A stretch of 64,000 nucleotides of DNA from Cupriavidus sp. MP-37 (GTDB lineage Bacteria; Pseudomonadota; Gammaproteobacteria; Burkholderiales; Burkholderiaceae), in assembly GCF_020618415.1 (NCBI RefSeq), contig NZ_CP085344.1, forward strand, positions 2,379,001-2,443,000. Reading direction: 5' to 3'. How positions within the stretch are numbered: position 1 is the stretch's first letter; the number at the start of each line of letters is the position of its first letter. Below are positions 27,646 to 39,070 of the stretch, in pieces. The position numbers and the translations under genes were made by a program. Under the pieces are notes generated by a model. It was not told the DNA's origin and ran no database searches. It saw only the letters and a list, made by a program, of their open reading frames with translations.

Positions 27646-27765
27646 GCGCCCGTCGAGGGCATCCACAACACTATCAAAGTGATCAAGCGCCGGGCCTACG
27701 GCGGTCGCGACGAGGAATACTTCTTCCTCAAGATCCGCGCAGCCTTCCCCGGTATTCCTCGATGA
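27646..27765 (+). pseudogene. ISL3-family transposase remnant (C-terminal end only)
   Basis: Forty codons ending at TGA 27765 encode PVEGIHNTIKVIKRRAYGG and DEEYFFLKIRAAFPGIP, the usual C-terminal end of ISL3-family (IS204/IS1001/IS1165) DDE transposases, including the glutamate of the catalytic triad. Upstream sequence back to 27432 does not continue the transposase in any frame, so only the tail survives. It lies 55 bases from the tRNA-Val 3' end, at the accessory/core boundary. Confidence 0.8.
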
Positions 27766-27770
27766 ACCCA

Positions 27771-27801
27771 AAAAAAAGGACCTGGATCGCTCCAAGTCCT
27801 T
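27771..27801 (-). terminator. Terminator of the tRNA-Val transcript
   Basis: An 11-bp stem with one G-U-type mismatch and a TCGC loop is followed on the leftward strand by a run of seven T. It lies just after the tRNA-Val 3' end. Confidence 0.8.
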
Positions 27802-27820
27802 GATTTCATCGATCGAACGT

Positions 27821-27896
27821 TGGTGGGTGCTGAGGGGTTCGAACCCCCGACCTACGCCTTGTAAGGGCGCCGCTCTACCAACTGAGCTAAGCACCC
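27821..27896 (-). tRNA. tRNA-Val (anticodon UAC)
   Basis: The 76-nt leftward cloverleaf starts GGGTGCTTAGCTCAGTTGG and carries the anticodon TAC in loop CTTACAA. The T-loop is GGTTCGAACC and the encoded end is CCA. The acceptor stem GGGTGCT/AGCACCC pairs fully. It lies downstream of lon, a usual place in related genomes. Its 3' end faces the accessory region. Confidence 0.96.
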
Positions 27897-28026
27897 GCTC
27901 GACCGTCGCAGGCTGTGTGCCTGCCACTTGCTGAACGCTCCGCACCTCGCGGCAGATGCCGTGGTTTGCGTTGCGAGGGCGCAAGTTTAATACAGTTGAT
28001 TTCGGTTTGCCAAGGCCCGGGCGGAC

Positions 28027-28064
28027 AAAAAAACGCCGCCGGGCATCGCTGCCCTGCGGCGTTT
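28027..28064 (-). terminator. Rho-independent terminator of lon
   Basis: A 15-bp stem with one mismatch (arms 28031-28045 and 28050-28064, loop TCGC) is followed by a run of T on the leftward strand. It starts 22 bases after the lon stop. Confidence 0.88.
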
Positions 28065-28086
28065 GGTTCATGCGGCCGAGCCGCTG

Positions 28087-30501
28087 TCAGTGATGCAGGC
28101 GCTCGACCTTGGCCGTGGCCTTGTCGGCCACCTCGGCGGGCTTGGCGTCGTCTTCCGGCAGCGCCTCGGGCTTGCGCTCGAGCGCCAGTTCCAGGACCTT
28201 GTCGATCCAGCGCACCGGCACGATCTCGATGGCGTTCTTGACGTTGTCGGGGATCTCGGCCAGGTCCTTGACGTTTTCCTCGGGGATCAGCACCAGCTTG
28301 ATGCCGCCACGGTGGGCCGCCAGCAGCTTTTCCTTGAGGCCGCCGATCGGCAGCACCTCGCCGCGCAGCGTGATCTCGCCGGTCATGGCGACATCCGCGC
28401 GCACCGGGATGCCGGTCAGCACCGACACCAGCGCCGTGGTCATGGCACCGCCCGCCGACGGACCGTCCTTGGGCGTGGCGCCTTCGGGCACGTGGATGTG
28501 GATGTCGCGCTTCTCGAACATCTCATCCGTGATGCCCAGGCGGCGTGCCCGCGAACGCACCACCGAGCGCGCGGCCTCGACCGACTCCTTCATCACGTCG
28601 CCCAGCGAACCGGTACGCGTGATGTTGCCCTTGCCCGGCATGATCGCGGCTTCGATGGTCAGCAGGTCGCCGCCCACCTCGGTCCACGCCAGGCCGGTGA
28701 CCTGGCCCACCTGGTTTTCCTTGCCGGCCAGGCCGAAGTCGTACTTGCGCACGCCCAGGAATTTGTCCAGGTTCTCGGAATCGACCTTGATCGTGCCCGA
28801 CTCCTTCTTCAGCAGCAGCAGCTTGACCACCTTGCGGGCGATCTTGGACACCTCGCGTTCCAGCGAACGTACGCCCGCTTCGCGCGTGTAGTAGCGGATG
28901 ATGTCGCGGATTGCGCTTTCGGTGACCTCGATCTCGCCTGCCTTCAGACCATTGTTCTTGATCTGCTTGGGCAGCAGGTAGCGCTGGGCGATATTGACCT
29001 TCTCGTCCTCGGTGTAACCCGACAGGCGGATCACTTCCATGCGGTCGAGCAGCGGCGGCGGGATGTTGAGCGAGTTCGACGTCGCCACGAACATCACGTC
29101 GGACAGGTCGAAGTCGACCTCGATGTAGTGGTCCTGGAAGGTGTGGTTCTGTTCCGGGTCCAGCACCTCGAGCAGCGCCGACGACGGATCGCCGCGGAAG
29201 TCCATGCCCATCTTGTCGATCTCGTCGAGCAGGAAGAGCGGATTGCGCACGCCGACCTTGGACAGGCTCTGCAGGATCTTGCCCGGCATCGAACCGATGT
29301 AGGTACGGCGGTGGCCGCGGATCTCGGCTTCGTCGCGCACGCCACCCAGTGCCATGCGCACGAACTTGCGGTTCGTCGCGCGCGCCACCGACTGGCCGAG
29401 CGAGGTCTTGCCGACGCCGGGAGGCCCGACCAGGCAGAGGATGGGCGCCTTCACCTTGTCCACGCGCTGTTGCACCGCGAGGTACTCGAGAATGCGTTCC
29501 TTGACCTTCTCCAGGCCGTAGTGGTCTTCATCCAGCACACGCTCGGCGTTGGCGAGGTCGTTGTTGACCTTGCTCTTCTTGCGCCACGGCAGGTTCACCA
29601 GCGTGTCGATGTAGTTGCGCACGACGGTGGCCTCGGCCGACATCGGCGACATCAGCTTGAGCTTCTTGAATTCGGCATCGGCCTTCTTCTTGGCTTCCTT
29701 CGGCATGCGCGCAGCCTTGATGCGCTTGTCGAGTTCTTCCAGGTCGGCGCCTTCTTCGCCCTCGCCCAGTTCCTTCTGGATGGCCTTGACCTGCTCGTTC
29801 AGGTAGTACTCGCGCTGGCTCTTCTCCATCTGGCGCTTGACGCGGCCACGGATGCGCTTTTCGACCTGCAGGATGTCGATCTCGCCCTCGAGCTGCGACA
29901 GCAGGCTTTCCAGGCGCTCGGTCACATTGACCATCTCCAGGATCTTCTGCTTCTGCTCGAGCTTGATCGGCAGGTGCGCGGCGATGGTGTCCGCCAGGCG
30001 CCCGGCCTCGTCGATGCCCGACAGCGAGGTCAGGATCTCCGGCGGGATCTTCTTGTTGAGCTTCACGTACTGGTCGAACTGCGACACGATCGCGCGGCGC
30101 AGGGCCTCGGTCTCGGCGCTTTCGCCAGGTGCGGGCGGCACGGGCACGGCTTCGCACATGAAGTGCGAATCGTCCTCGCTCACCTCGCGGATGTTGGCAC
30201 GCTGCGTGCCCTCGACCAGCACCTTCACGGTACCGTCGGGCAGCTTCAGCATTTGCAGGATATTGGCGATGCAGCCGACCTCGTACAGGTCGTCGGCGGT
30301 CGGCTCGTCCTTGGCCGCCGTCTTCTGGGCCACGAGCATGATGCTCTTGCCCGCCTCCATCGCAGTCTCAAGCGCCTTGATGGACTTTGGGCGACCCACG
30401 AACAGCGGGATCACCATGTGCGGAAACACCACCACGTCGCGCAGCGGCAACAGTGGCAGGCGAATCGGCTCGGCCGGGAGGAGTTGTGTTCCGGACATCA
30501 T
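28087..30501 (-). CDS. lon: ATP-dependent protease Lon
   Basis: Cytoplasmic AAA+ serine protease that degrades misfolded and regulatory proteins. The N-terminal LON domain begins [24 protein letters not shown] coiled central region, Walker [10 protein letters not shown], Walker [10 protein letters not shown] and the C-terminal protease domain follow, the last with Ser-Lys dyad motifs [10 protein letters not shown] and [10 protein letters not shown]. It has 804 residues from ATG 30501, which follows GGGGAAA; ATG 30498 and 30519 are also possible. It is separated from clpX by its own promoter region and a clpX terminator. Confidence 0.97.
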   Translation of the reverse strand: MMSGTQLLPAEPIRLPLLPLRDVVVFPHMVIPLFVGRPKSIKALETAMEAGKSIMLVAQKTAAKDEPTADDLYEVGCIANILQMLKLPDGTVKVLVEGTQRANIREVSEDDSHFMCEAVPVPPAPGESAETEALRRAIVSQFDQYVKLNKKIPPEILTSLSGIDEAGRLADTIAAHLPIKLEQKQKILEMVNVTERLESLLSQLEGEIDILQVEKRIRGRVKRQMEKSQREYYLNEQVKAIQKELGEGEEGADLEELDKRIKAARMPKEAKKKADAEFKKLKLMSPMSAEATVVRNYIDTLVNLPWRKKSKVNNDLANAERVLDEDHYGLEKVKERILEYLAVQQRVDKVKAPILCLVGPPGVGKTSLGQSVARATNRKFVRMALGGVRDEAEIRGHRRTYIGSMPGKILQSLSKVGVRNPLFLLDEIDKMGMDFRGDPSSALLEVLDPEQNHTFQDHYIEVDFDLSDVMFVATSNSLNIPPPLLDRMEVIRLSGYTEDEKVNIAQRYLLPKQIKNNGLKAGEIEVTESAIRDIIRYYTREAGVRSLEREVSKIARKVVKLLLLKKESGTIKVDSENLDKFLGVRKYDFGLAGKENQVGQVTGLAWTEVGGDLLTIEAAIMPGKGNITRTGSLGDVMKESVEAARSVVRSRARRLGITDEMFEKRDIHIHVPEGATPKDGPSAGGAMTTALVSVLTGIPVRADVAMTGEITLRGEVLPIGGLKEKLLAAHRGGIKLVLIPEENVKDLAEIPDNVKNAIEIVPVRWIDKVLELALERKPEALPEDDAKPAEVADKATAKVERLHH

Positions 30502-30542
30502 TTTCCCCAAGTCAGTCATTTAAGGCGTAAATTGGGCCGCCC

Positions 30543-30574
30543 GAATCGATTACAAGATACGTGCCAATCGATTC
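30543..30574. promoter_or_regulatory. Inverted repeat in the lon promoter region
   Basis: Perfect 9-bp arms GAATCGATT and AATCGATTC are separated by 14 bases and centred about 57 bases before the lon start. On the leftward strand CTTGAT at 30576-30581 overlaps one edge and could be part of a heat-shock-type promoter. The spacing suggests a dimeric regulator rather than a terminator. The repeat is seen; the function is inferred. Confidence 0.4.
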
Positions 30575-30664
30575 ATCAAGACAGGCAGATGCCGCTACCT
30601 GCACTTGGTGGCCCCTCTGAAACAGCATACCCGCGTTTCCTCCCTGTCGTCGGTAGAAATAAAC

Positions 30665-30698
30665 AAAAAAAGCCGCTCGCTTCTACGCGAACGGCCTT
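30665..30698 (-). terminator. Rho-independent terminator of clpX
   Basis: A 9-bp stem GCCGCTCGC/GCGAACGGC (one G-U) with a 6-base loop is followed by seven T on the leftward strand, 58 bases after the clpX stop. Confidence 0.8.
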
Positions 30699-30755
30699 TC
30701 CGCCCTGCTGCCGCTGTGGTTGCCGACCCCCTGGCTCACGTTGGCAGCACTCGCG

Positions 30756-32033
<1,278 letters not shown>

Positions 32034-32182
32034 AGGAATCAGTCACTTTTGCAGTGCGCACACCGCGGGGCGACAGGCTCCTCGGCGATACGCTTCAAAC
32101 GCATCATACGCCAAAACAATTGGCATCACCGGCGCTTCCCCCCGGCTGTGGGGCCAAGCCCCCGTTGCACGGGTGCCGATGC

Positions 32183-32207
32183 AAAAAACGAGGCACGGGG
32201 CCTCGTT
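32183..32207 (-). terminator. Terminator/attenuator between clpP and clpX
   Basis: A perfect 8-bp stem AACGAGGC/GCCTCGTT with a 5-base loop is followed on the leftward strand by TTTT. It lies 90 bases after the clpP stop and 150 bases before clpX. Confidence 0.75.
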
Positions 32208-32296
32208 CCGGTGTAGCCTTCGCCATTTGGGCCCGGCCAGCATGGCCGGCCGCCGTTGCAGCGCAGTTGCAGCATACGCCACGGCGGCGCGCAGCA

Positions 32297-32947
32297 TCAG
32301 CCGCGGCGGGCGAGTACCTTGTCGATCAGGCCGTAGTCGACCGCCTGGTCGCCGCTCATGAAGTTGTCGCGATCGGTGTCGCGGGCAATCTTCTCGACCG
32401 GCTGGCCCGTCACTTCCGACAGGATGGTGTTGAGCCGCTCGCGCAGGTACAGGATCTCGCGCGCCTGGATCTCGATGTCAGAGGCCTGGCCGCGCGCGCC
32501 GCCCAGCGGCTGGTGGATCATGATGCGCGAGTTGGGCAGCGCCGAACGCTTGCCCTTGGCGCCGGCCGCCAGCAGGAAGGCGCCCATGCTGGCCGCCATG
32601 CCCATGCACAGCGTCGACACGTCCGGCTTGATGAACTGCATGGTGTCGTAGATGGCCAGCCCCGCCGACACCGAACCGCCCGGCGAGTTGATGTACAGCG
32701 ACACGTCCTTGTCGGGGTTCTCGCTTTCCAGGAACAGCAGCTGTGCCACCACCAGGTTGGCGGTCTGGTCGTTGACCTCGCCCACCATGAACACCACGCG
32801 CTCCTTCAGCAGGCGCGAGTAGATGTCATAGGCGCGCTCGCCCCGGCCGGACTGCTCGACGACCATCGGCACCAGCCCCAGGCCCTGGGTTTCCAGTGCC
32901 GAAGCCTGCGTGGTGGCGAGACGGTCAAGCAAATCATTGCGGGTCAT
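32297..32947 (-). CDS. clpP: ATP-dependent Clp protease proteolytic subunit
   Basis: Tetradecameric serine protease barrel. It has 216 residues from ATG 32947 ([14 protein letters not shown]). Catalytic Ser in [15 protein letters not shown], His in [10 protein letters not shown] and the Asp in [10 protein letters not shown] are visible, as is [19 protein letters not shown]. The N-terminal propeptide-like segment before the LVPMVVEQ block is normal for the family. An in-frame ATG 36 bases upstream exists but lies in a non-conserved stretch. It follows tig with a 99-base gap, the usual tig-clpP-clpX order. Confidence 0.97.
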   Translation of the reverse strand: MTRNDLLDRLATTQASALETQGLGLVPMVVEQSGRGERAYDIYSRLLKERVVFMVGEVNDQTANLVVAQLLFLESENPDKDVSLYINSPGGSVSAGLAIYDTMQFIKPDVSTLCMGMAASMGAFLLAAGAKGKRSALPNSRIMIHQPLGGARGQASDIEIQAREILYLRERLNTILSEVTGQPVEKIARDTDRDNFMSGDQAVDYGLIDKVLARRG

Positions 32948-33046
32948 GCATGTTCTCCATGGATTCGTCGGATCGCAAGGCAATCCGGGTAACTCGGGAA
33001 GTCCGTGCCCCGCACCGTGGCGCGGGGCTGCCGGTCACTTCCGGCT

Positions 33047-34402
33047 TCAGGCTTGCTGCTGGTTGCCTTCGGCGGTGAGTTCCTCGAAGGACACCTTCTT
33101 GTCGGTGACCTTGGCCTTGCCGCACACGAAATTTACCACGTTGTTTTCGAGCACGTAGGCTTCCATTTCGGCCAGGCGCTGCTGGTCGCCGTAGTACCAG
33201 CGCATGACTTCCTTCGGGTCCTCGTAGCTCTTGGCGAAGTCTTCGATCTCGGCCTTGATCTGGTCAGCCTTGGCTTCCAGGCCGTTGGCCTTGACGATCT
33301 CGGCCAGGATCAGGCCCAGCTTGACGCGGCGCTCGGCCTGCTGCGCGAACATCTCGGCCGGGATCGGCATGTCCTTGGCGTTGGGCATGCCACGCTGTTC
33401 CAGGTCGCGGCGGGCCATTTCCACCAGGCGCTCCTGGTCCTGCTCGATCAGGGCCTTGGGCACGTCCAGCTCGCTCGCCTTCAGCAGCGCTTCCATGACC
33501 TGGTCCTTCAGCATGGCGTGCGTGCGGCGCTTCACTTCGCGCTCGAGGTTTTCGCGGATGTCGGCGCGCATCTTGTCGACGCTGCCGTCGGCGATGCCCA
33601 GCGACTTGGCGAAGGCTTCATTCACTTCCGGCAGGTGGGCCCACTCGATCTTCTTCAGGGTCACGGTGAACTCGGCGGTCTTGCCGGCCACTTCCTTGCC
33701 GTGGTAGTCGGCCGGGAAGGCCAGCGGGAAGGTCTTGCTTTCGCCGACCTTCAGGCCCAGCGCGGCCTGCTCGAACTCGGGCAGCATGCGGCCTTCGCCC
33801 AGCACGAACGGGAAGTCCTCGGCCTTACCGCCGGCGAACTCTTCGCCGTCGATCTTGCCGACGAAGTCCAGCGTCACGCGGTCGCCGTTCTGGGCGCTGA
33901 CGTCGGCACCGCCGTCGCCGTGCTCGCCGGCTTCGCCGCGGGCGTGGTAGTGCACGCGCTGCTTGCGCAGGATGTCGATGGTCTTGTCGACTTCGGCATC
34001 GGTGATTTCGGTGCTGGTGCGGGTGACTTCGGCGGCCGACAGGTCGCCGATGGTCACTTCCGGGTACACCTCGAAGGTGGCGTCGAACGCCACTTCATCC
34101 TCGCCCACGCCTTCGTTCTTGATCTCGAACTTGGGCTGGCCGGCAACCTTGACGTCCTGTTCCTTGGTGATGTCGAAGAACTTGCGCGCGGCCTTGTCGA
34201 AGCGCACCTCGAACTCGACCTGCTGGCCGTACTGCTTCTCGACCATCTTCATCGGCACCTTGCCCGGACGGAAGCCCGACATCTTCACGGTCTTCGACAG
34301 GCGAACCAGGCGCTCCTGCTTTTCCTTTTCCACTTCGGCCTTGGGGATGGCCAGGGTCACCTTGCGGTCCAGCTTGCCGAGGTTCTCAATCACGTTCGAC
34401 AT
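33047..34402 (-). CDS. tig: Trigger factor
   Basis: Ribosome-bound chaperone and peptidyl-prolyl isomerase that shields nascent chains. 451 residues. The N-terminal ribosome-binding domain includes the [17 protein letters not shown] signature (near residues 44-60). The FKBP-type PPIase domain covers about 160-245 ([17 protein letters not shown]). The C-terminal helical arms follow. It starts [15 protein letters not shown]. First gene of the leftward tig-clpP block. The 230 bases upstream contain CGATAAT on the leftward strand (about 34555-34561), a fair -10 element. Confidence 0.97.
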   Translation of the reverse strand: MSNVIENLGKLDRKVTLAIPKAEVEKEKQERLVRLSKTVKMSGFRPGKVPMKMVEKQYGQQVEFEVRFDKAARKFFDITKEQDVKVAGQPKFEIKNEGVGEDEVAFDATFEVYPEVTIGDLSAAEVTRTSTEITDAEVDKTIDILRKQRVHYHARGEAGEHGDGGADVSAQNGDRVTLDFVGKIDGEEFAGGKAEDFPFVLGEGRMLPEFEQAALGLKVGESKTFPLAFPADYHGKEVAGKTAEFTVTLKKIEWAHLPEVNEAFAKSLGIADGSVDKMRADIRENLEREVKRRTHAMLKDQVMEALLKASELDVPKALIEQDQERLVEMARRDLEQRGMPNAKDMPIPAEMFAQQAERRVKLGLILAEIVKANGLEAKADQIKAEIEDFAKSYEDPKEVMRWYYGDQQRLAEMEAYVLENNVVNFVCGKAKVTDKKVSFEELTAEGNQQQA

Positions 34403-34632
34403 GGTCGTAGATCCAATCCAGAAATGTAGTTGTGTTCGTAGGTGCTGCCGTCTTGTACGCGTACCGTCCGCTTTACCGCCACGTCGCCGTCACCACAGGA
34501 CGGCCGGGGCAGCGCACCGGCGAACGGAAAGCTCCGCGCAAACGGAAAACGGGGATTATCGCACGGTTTTGATTCGCTTCCGGCAGATTTTGCCCGGAAC
34601 GCGCGGCAACCCCGCCGGCTGGCTGCGTCGCG

Positions 34633-36606
34633 CTACGCTGCCTGCCCATGGCGCAGCGCGCGCAGCAGCAGGCGTGCCGGATCCACCGCATCGGCCAGGT
34701 CCGACTCCAGCGGCAAGGGCTCGCCTTCGATCTGGCTGGCCAGCAGTTCCGCGCCCAGCGCTGCCCAGGTGAGGCCGCGCGAGGCATAGGCCAGCGCCGC
34801 ATAGAGCCCGGGCAGGCGCGGCAGGTCGCGCAGGTGCGCGCCGCGCAGCGAGGCCGCCTGCGCCATCGCGGCGGCCTCGTCAGGCACTTGCCCGATCAGC
34901 GGCAGCCGGTTGTGCGTGACCGTGCGCACGCCGACATAGCCCGACACGGCAGCGGGATCGATGCCGGCCACCGCACCGGCCAGGTCCGGCAGCAAGCCGG
35001 CGAGCCGGTCCAGGTTGGCGGCGTGGATCGCCGGCTGCGCCACCAGCGGGCCCGTGTCTTCGTCATAGCTGGAGCCGACGCGGCCGCTGCCGTCGGGCGC
35101 GCGCGGCAGCAGGTAGCCGGCACCGGTCACGACGCAGTCGGGCCAGCCGCCGAGCGCATCGACCTGCGCAGCCGCCAGCGTGGTCAGCTGCCCGCGCACG
35201 CGGCGCAGGGTCCAGTGTTGCTGCGGCAGCAGCTGCTGCGCCTCATGTGCGTTGGCCAACACCAGCACCGGTGCCGACGCCAGCACAGTGCCGTCCTGGG
35301 CGAGTGCGCGCCATTGGCCGTCGACGCGCGCGATCGCGCCGACCCGGCAGCCGAAGCGCGCCGTGACGGCATCGCCGGCACCTGCCAGCTGCGCCGCGCA
35401 GACATCCGGCGGCGCGACCCATCCGCCCTGCGGGAACCACAGGCCGCCGCGCGGCACGCCGGCGTGGTGCGCCGCGGCCGCCTCGGCGGCGCTCATCCAG
35501 CGCACGAACTCTTGCGGCAAGCCCATTGCCGCCAGCGCGGCGCGCTGGGCCTCGCCTTCGGCCTCGTCCTCACCGATCTGCAGCACGCCGCAGCCATGCC
35601 AGCCGACCGCATGCCCGGCCTCGGCCAGCGCCGCCCAGGCGCGCAGCGCGTACTGGTTGCCGGCACGCGACAGCCGCGACAGCAGGCTGTCGTCGGCCGA
35701 GACGTGCGCGTGCATGGCCGCGGCGCGATGCGCCGAAGTCTGCCGCGCCGGCCCGTCGTGGGTATCGAACAGGGTCACGCGCCAGCCGCGCGCGGCCAGC
35801 CGCTCGGTCACGGCGCAGCCCGCCAGTCCGGCGCCGATCACGATGGCATGGCGCTCGGGCCATTGCGCCGGCAGCGGCGGCGCGTGGCGGCGCGATTTCC
35901 ATTGCGGGCGAAAGCGCGCCACCGTCATGTCACGCTTGCCCCCGAAGCCCGGCGCTTTGCTGACTTCAAAGCCGACTTCCTTCAGCCCGCGCCGCACAAA
36001 GCCCGCGGCGGTATACGTCGCCAGCGTCGCACCCGGACGCGCCAGCCGCGCCAGGCCGCGCAACACCGGCGCCGACCACATCTCGGCATTGCGCGCCGGC
36101 GAGAAGCCGTCCAGGTAGAAGGCATCGGCACCGGCGGCCAGCCGCGGCAGCATGGCTTCGGCATCGCCCAGCGCCAGCGTCAGCACCACGCGGCCCTGGT
36201 CGAACGCCAGCCGGTGCAGCCCCGGCAGCGCCAGCGGCCATTGCGCCTGCAGCGCCTGCGCCAGCGGCTGCAGCCCGTCCAGGCTGGCGTGCAGTTGCGC
36301 CAGCCCTGCGCGCGTAAACGGATGCTTTTCGATCGAGACGAAATGCAGCGTGCCGCAACGCTGCGGATCGTCGCGCCACGCCTGCCAGGTGGCGAGGAAA
36401 TTCAGCCCCTGGCCGAAGCCGGTCTCGACGATGACGAACTGCCGTTGCCCGGCCCATGCCCCGGGCAGGCCATTGCCGCCGAGGAAGACATGGGCGGCCT
36501 GCGCCAGGCCGCCTTCGGTGCTGTGGTAGACGTCGTCGTAGCGGGGCGAATACGGGGTGCCCTGGGCAGACAGGATGGGCTCGGCGGGCTCTAGTGCGCG
36601 CGGCAT
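34633..36606 (-). CDS. mnmC: Bifunctional tRNA mnm5s2U-34 methyltransferase/oxidoreductase
   Basis: Finishes the mnm5s2U wobble modification: the FAD-dependent C-terminal domain removes the carboxymethyl group and the N-terminal domain methylates with SAM. 657 residues. The SAM domain (about 1-235) has [18 protein letters not shown] and [15 protein letters not shown]. The FAD domain begins with [22 protein letters not shown] near residue 255 and ends with a DAO-type C-terminus ([24 protein letters not shown]). ATG 36606 fits the family; an in-frame extension to 36801 overlaps the divergent rlmJ promoter and is unlikely. Confidence 0.94.
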   Translation of the reverse strand: MPRALEPAEPILSAQGTPYSPRYDDVYHSTEGGLAQAAHVFLGGNGLPGAWAGQRQFVIVETGFGQGLNFLATWQAWRDDPQRCGTLHFVSIEKHPFTRAGLAQLHASLDGLQPLAQALQAQWPLALPGLHRLAFDQGRVVLTLALGDAEAMLPRLAAGADAFYLDGFSPARNAEMWSAPVLRGLARLARPGATLATYTAAGFVRRGLKEVGFEVSKAPGFGGKRDMTVARFRPQWKSRRHAPPLPAQWPERHAIVIGAGLAGCAVTERLAARGWRVTLFDTHDGPARQTSAHRAAAMHAHVSADDSLLSRLSRAGNQYALRAWAALAEAGHAVGWHGCGVLQIGEDEAEGEAQRAALAAMGLPQEFVRWMSAAEAAAAHHAGVPRGGLWFPQGGWVAPPDVCAAQLAGAGDAVTARFGCRVGAIARVDGQWRALAQDGTVLASAPVLVLANAHEAQQLLPQQHWTLRRVRGQLTTLAAAQVDALGGWPDCVVTGAGYLLPRAPDGSGRVGSSYDEDTGPLVAQPAIHAANLDRLAGLLPDLAGAVAGIDPAAVSGYVGVRTVTHNRLPLIGQVPDEAAAMAQAASLRGAHLRDLPRLPGLYAALAYASRGLTWAALGAELLASQIEGEPLPLESDLADAVDPARLLLRALRHGQAA

Positions 36607-36799
36607 GGGACAGGAAACTCGGAAGCGGGAATGCCCCCTGGCAGAGCACCGGGGCTTGGGAGGGGCCAGGAAGTGCAACCAGGAAGCGCAGCCAGGAAGG
36701 GCAACTGGCGGCGGATGGTAGCATAGCGCCCTTCCCGCGGACGCCGCGGTCTCCCCGCGCCGTCTGCCCATTTTGCGCCGCCAGGGCGCCCCGCTCCAC

Positions 36800-37657
36800 A
36801 TGCTCAGCTATCGTCACGCCTTCCATGCCGGCAATCATGCCGATGTCCTCAAGCACGCCGTCGTGGTGCAACTGCTCGAGCACCTGGCGCAGAAGGACAA
36901 GGCGTTCTGGTACATCGACACCCATGCCGGCGCCGGCCTCTATGCGCTGGATCACGCCTACGCGCAGAAGAAGGCCGAGTTCGAGACCGGCATCGCGCCG
37001 CTGTGGCGCGCCGCCGCAAGCGGCGCCCAGCTGCCGCCGATGCTCGACGAATACCTGGACCAGGTGCGCACGCTCAACCCGGACGGCAGCCTGCGCCACT
37101 ACCCCGGCTCGCCCTGGCTGGCGTGGCAGCTGCTGCGCGAGCACGACCGCCTGCGGCTGTTCGAGCTGCACAGCACCGAGATCCAGGTCCTGCGCGACAA
37201 CTTCCGCGGCGCCGGACGCCGCGTGATGCTGTATGACGGCGACGGCTTCGGCGGCATCAAGGCGATCCTGCCGCCGCCGCCGCGGCGCGCGCTGGTGCTG
37301 GTCGATCCGTCGTACGAAGACAAGCAGGACTACGCGCGCACCGTGCAGACCGTGCGCGACGGGCTGGAGCGTTTTGCCACCGGTGTCTACGCGGTCTGGT
37401 ACCCGCAGGTGCAGCGGCGCGAAGCGCTGCAGCTGCCGGTGCAACTGAAGGGCCTGCCGCTCAAGAGCTGGCTGCATGTGACCCTGACCGTCAAGCGCCC
37501 GGTCGAGGGCGGGCTGGGCCTGCATGGCAGCGGCATGTTCATCGTCAATCCGCCGTGGCGGCTGCACGAGTCGCTGCAGCAGGCCATGCCCGTGCTGGTC
37601 GACCTGCTCGGACAGGACGACGGCGCCGGCTTCACGCTCGAAGCCGAGGAGCGCTGA
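36800..37657 (+). CDS. rlmJ: 23S rRNA (adenine(2030)-N6)-methyltransferase
   Basis: SAM-dependent methyltransferase that modifies A2030 of 23S rRNA. 285 residues, starting [19 protein letters not shown], the diagnostic N-terminus. [15 protein letters not shown] forms the SAM site near residue 36, and [14 protein letters not shown] provides the DPSYE catalytic motif near 166. It is divergent from mnmC. Its last 26 bases overlap the convergent VanZ-like gene. Confidence 0.95.
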   Translation: MLSYRHAFHAGNHADVLKHAVVVQLLEHLAQKDKAFWYIDTHAGAGLYALDHAYAQKKAEFETGIAPLWRAAASGAQLPPMLDEYLDQVRTLNPDGSLRHYPGSPWLAWQLLREHDRLRLFELHSTEIQVLRDNFRGAGRRVMLYDGDGFGGIKAILPPPPRRALVLVDPSYEDKQDYARTVQTVRDGLERFATGVYAVWYPQVQRREALQLPVQLKGLPLKSWLHVTLTVKRPVEGGLGLHGSGMFIVNPPWRLHESLQQAMPVLVDLLGQDDGAGFTLEAEER

Positions 37658-38000
37658 GCCGGCGCACCAGCCAGTCCAGCGCCATGGCCGCGGCCACGCC
37701 GATGGTGTCGGCGAGCAGGTCGAGCCAGTCGGCCTCGCGGTAGCCGGTCTGCCCCTGCAGCAGTTCGATCAGGCCGCCATACGCGACCAGGCCCAGCCAT
37801 AGCGGCCAGCCGCGCGCGGCGTAGGCGCGTCCACCCAATACACCGAGCACCGCAAACCCGAGCGCGTGGTTGGCCTTGTCCCAGCCGGTGGTCGGCAGCG
37901 GCTGCGTCGGCGGCATCAGCGACAGCACCAGCACGGCGGCAGCGGCGGCCCAGAACAGCAGGCGCCAGCGCAGCGGGGTCAGGGTCGGAACGGCAATCAT
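37632..38000 (-). CDS. VanZ-like small membrane protein
   Basis: About 122 residues with four predicted membrane helices and the VanZ-type motif DKANHALGFAVLG near the first helix, followed by GLIELLQGQTGYREADWLDLLADTIGV. The biochemical role of chromosomal VanZ-like proteins is unclear; some affect envelope or teicoplanin responses. The start could be ATG 38000 or 38042. It overlaps rlmJ by 26 bases tail to tail. Confidence 0.85.
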   Translation of the reverse strand: MIAVPTLTPLRWRLLFWAAAAAVLVLSLMPPTQPLPTTGWDKANHALGFAVLGVLGGRAYAARGWPLWLGLVAYGGLIELLQGQTGYREADWLDLLADTIGVAAAMALDWLVRRLSAPRLRA

Positions 38001-38244
38001 GGGCAGGAACGAACGTTTGGAAAGCCGACAATATAGCCGCACGGGCCCGCCGGGGCGCGCAGTCGCGGCGGGGCTGGATTCCCCCCGCGCCTTGCGCTAC
38101 AATCCGCAACCTCGTTGCACTGCGGGCTGCCGGCGGCAGATCCGGCAAGAAGACGGCAAAGGCGGGCACTTCCAGCCGCCTTTTTTGCTTTCGTCTCCGG
38201 CAACGAGCAGCGCGGCCGCCCGCCCGGGCAGTGCCGCAAGGACC

Positions 38245-38331
38245 GCGAGGGTGGCGAAATTGGTAGACGCACCAGGTTTAGGTCCTGACGCCAGCAATGG
38301 TGTAGGGGTTCGAGTCCCCTCCCTCGCACCA
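38245..38331 (+). tRNA. tRNA-Leu (anticodon UAG)
   Basis: 87-nt type-II tRNA with a long variable arm, encoded CCA and anticodon TAG in loop TTTAGGT. The acceptor stem GCGAGGG/CCCTCGC pairs fully and the T-loop is GGTTCGAGTCC. Confidence 0.97.
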
Positions 38332-38587
38332 CCCGCCTGCCATGTGGCGGGCTGACAACCTTCCCCCTTTCAGATTTCGATCAGACTTCGCTCGGCCATG
38401 CGGCCATCGGCTGCGTGTCGAAGCGATGACGCGCGCGTTCGCGGCGCTTGCCGCAGGTGGTAGAACACCTGAGCGAAGCCGCCTTTCGCGGACCCTTGCG
38501 GCGATCTATGCTGAAGATGTTGGGGCCGCCGTGCGCACGGCGCGCGCGGTTTCCAGCGTCGTCAGCTCAGCCCTGATCGGAGGGCAT

Positions 38588-39028
38588 ATGAAATTCCCTG
38601 CCTTGCTGTTGGCAGCGTCGATGGCCGCTGGCTGGACATCGTTCGCATACGCCGCCGGATGCCAGTACGACATGCAGTGCAAAGGTGAGCGGATCTGCCA
38701 CCACGGGCAATGCGTCTATCCGGAAGTGGAAGAGTCGGCCGAGGCCGGCGGGCCGCCGAAGGCTGGCGCTGCCACTGCCGCGACCAGCCCCGCGGCGGAG
38801 GTCACGCCGGTGCCGACGACCTCGGTCAGCCCCAGCGCTCCTGCCACCCTGACCGGCACCACCGTCAAGCGCACCCCCGCCCCGCCACCGCCGCGCGGAT
38901 GCTGCACCGTGGCCGGCAAGCTTAGGCTGTCGCCGGCCTCGGCGTCGGACACCAGCCTGGCCAGCGGCGATGCCTGCCAGGGGCTGACGGCCTCGGGCAA
39001 GCCTGTTCCCGGCACGATCTGCAACTAG
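38588..39028 (+). CDS. Small Cys-rich secreted protein of unknown function
   Basis: 146 residues. The Sec signal peptide (MKFPALLLAASMAAGWTSFAYA, cleavage after AYA) is followed at once by a compact cysteine module GCQYDMQCKGERICHHGQC (spacing C-x5-C-x5-C-x4-C). A Pro/Ala/Thr-rich linker (about 50-105) and a C-terminal part with four more cysteines (GCCTVAGKL, GDACQG, TICN) complete it. Eight cysteines suggest disulfides in the periplasm or outside. Ribosome site GGAGGG lies just before the ATG. I do not recognise a function; the first module resembles a motif seen in several uncharacterised proteobacterial secreted proteins. Confidence 0.75.
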   Translation: MKFPALLLAASMAAGWTSFAYAAGCQYDMQCKGERICHHGQCVYPEVEESAEAGGPPKAGAATAATSPAAEVTPVPTTSVSPSAPATLTGTTVKRTPAPPPPRGCCTVAGKLRLSPASASDTSLASGDACQGLTASGKPVPGTICN

Positions 39029-39070
39029 GCGCAGGCTGCTTGCAGTGGCGCAGGACCATGGCGCCGGCCG

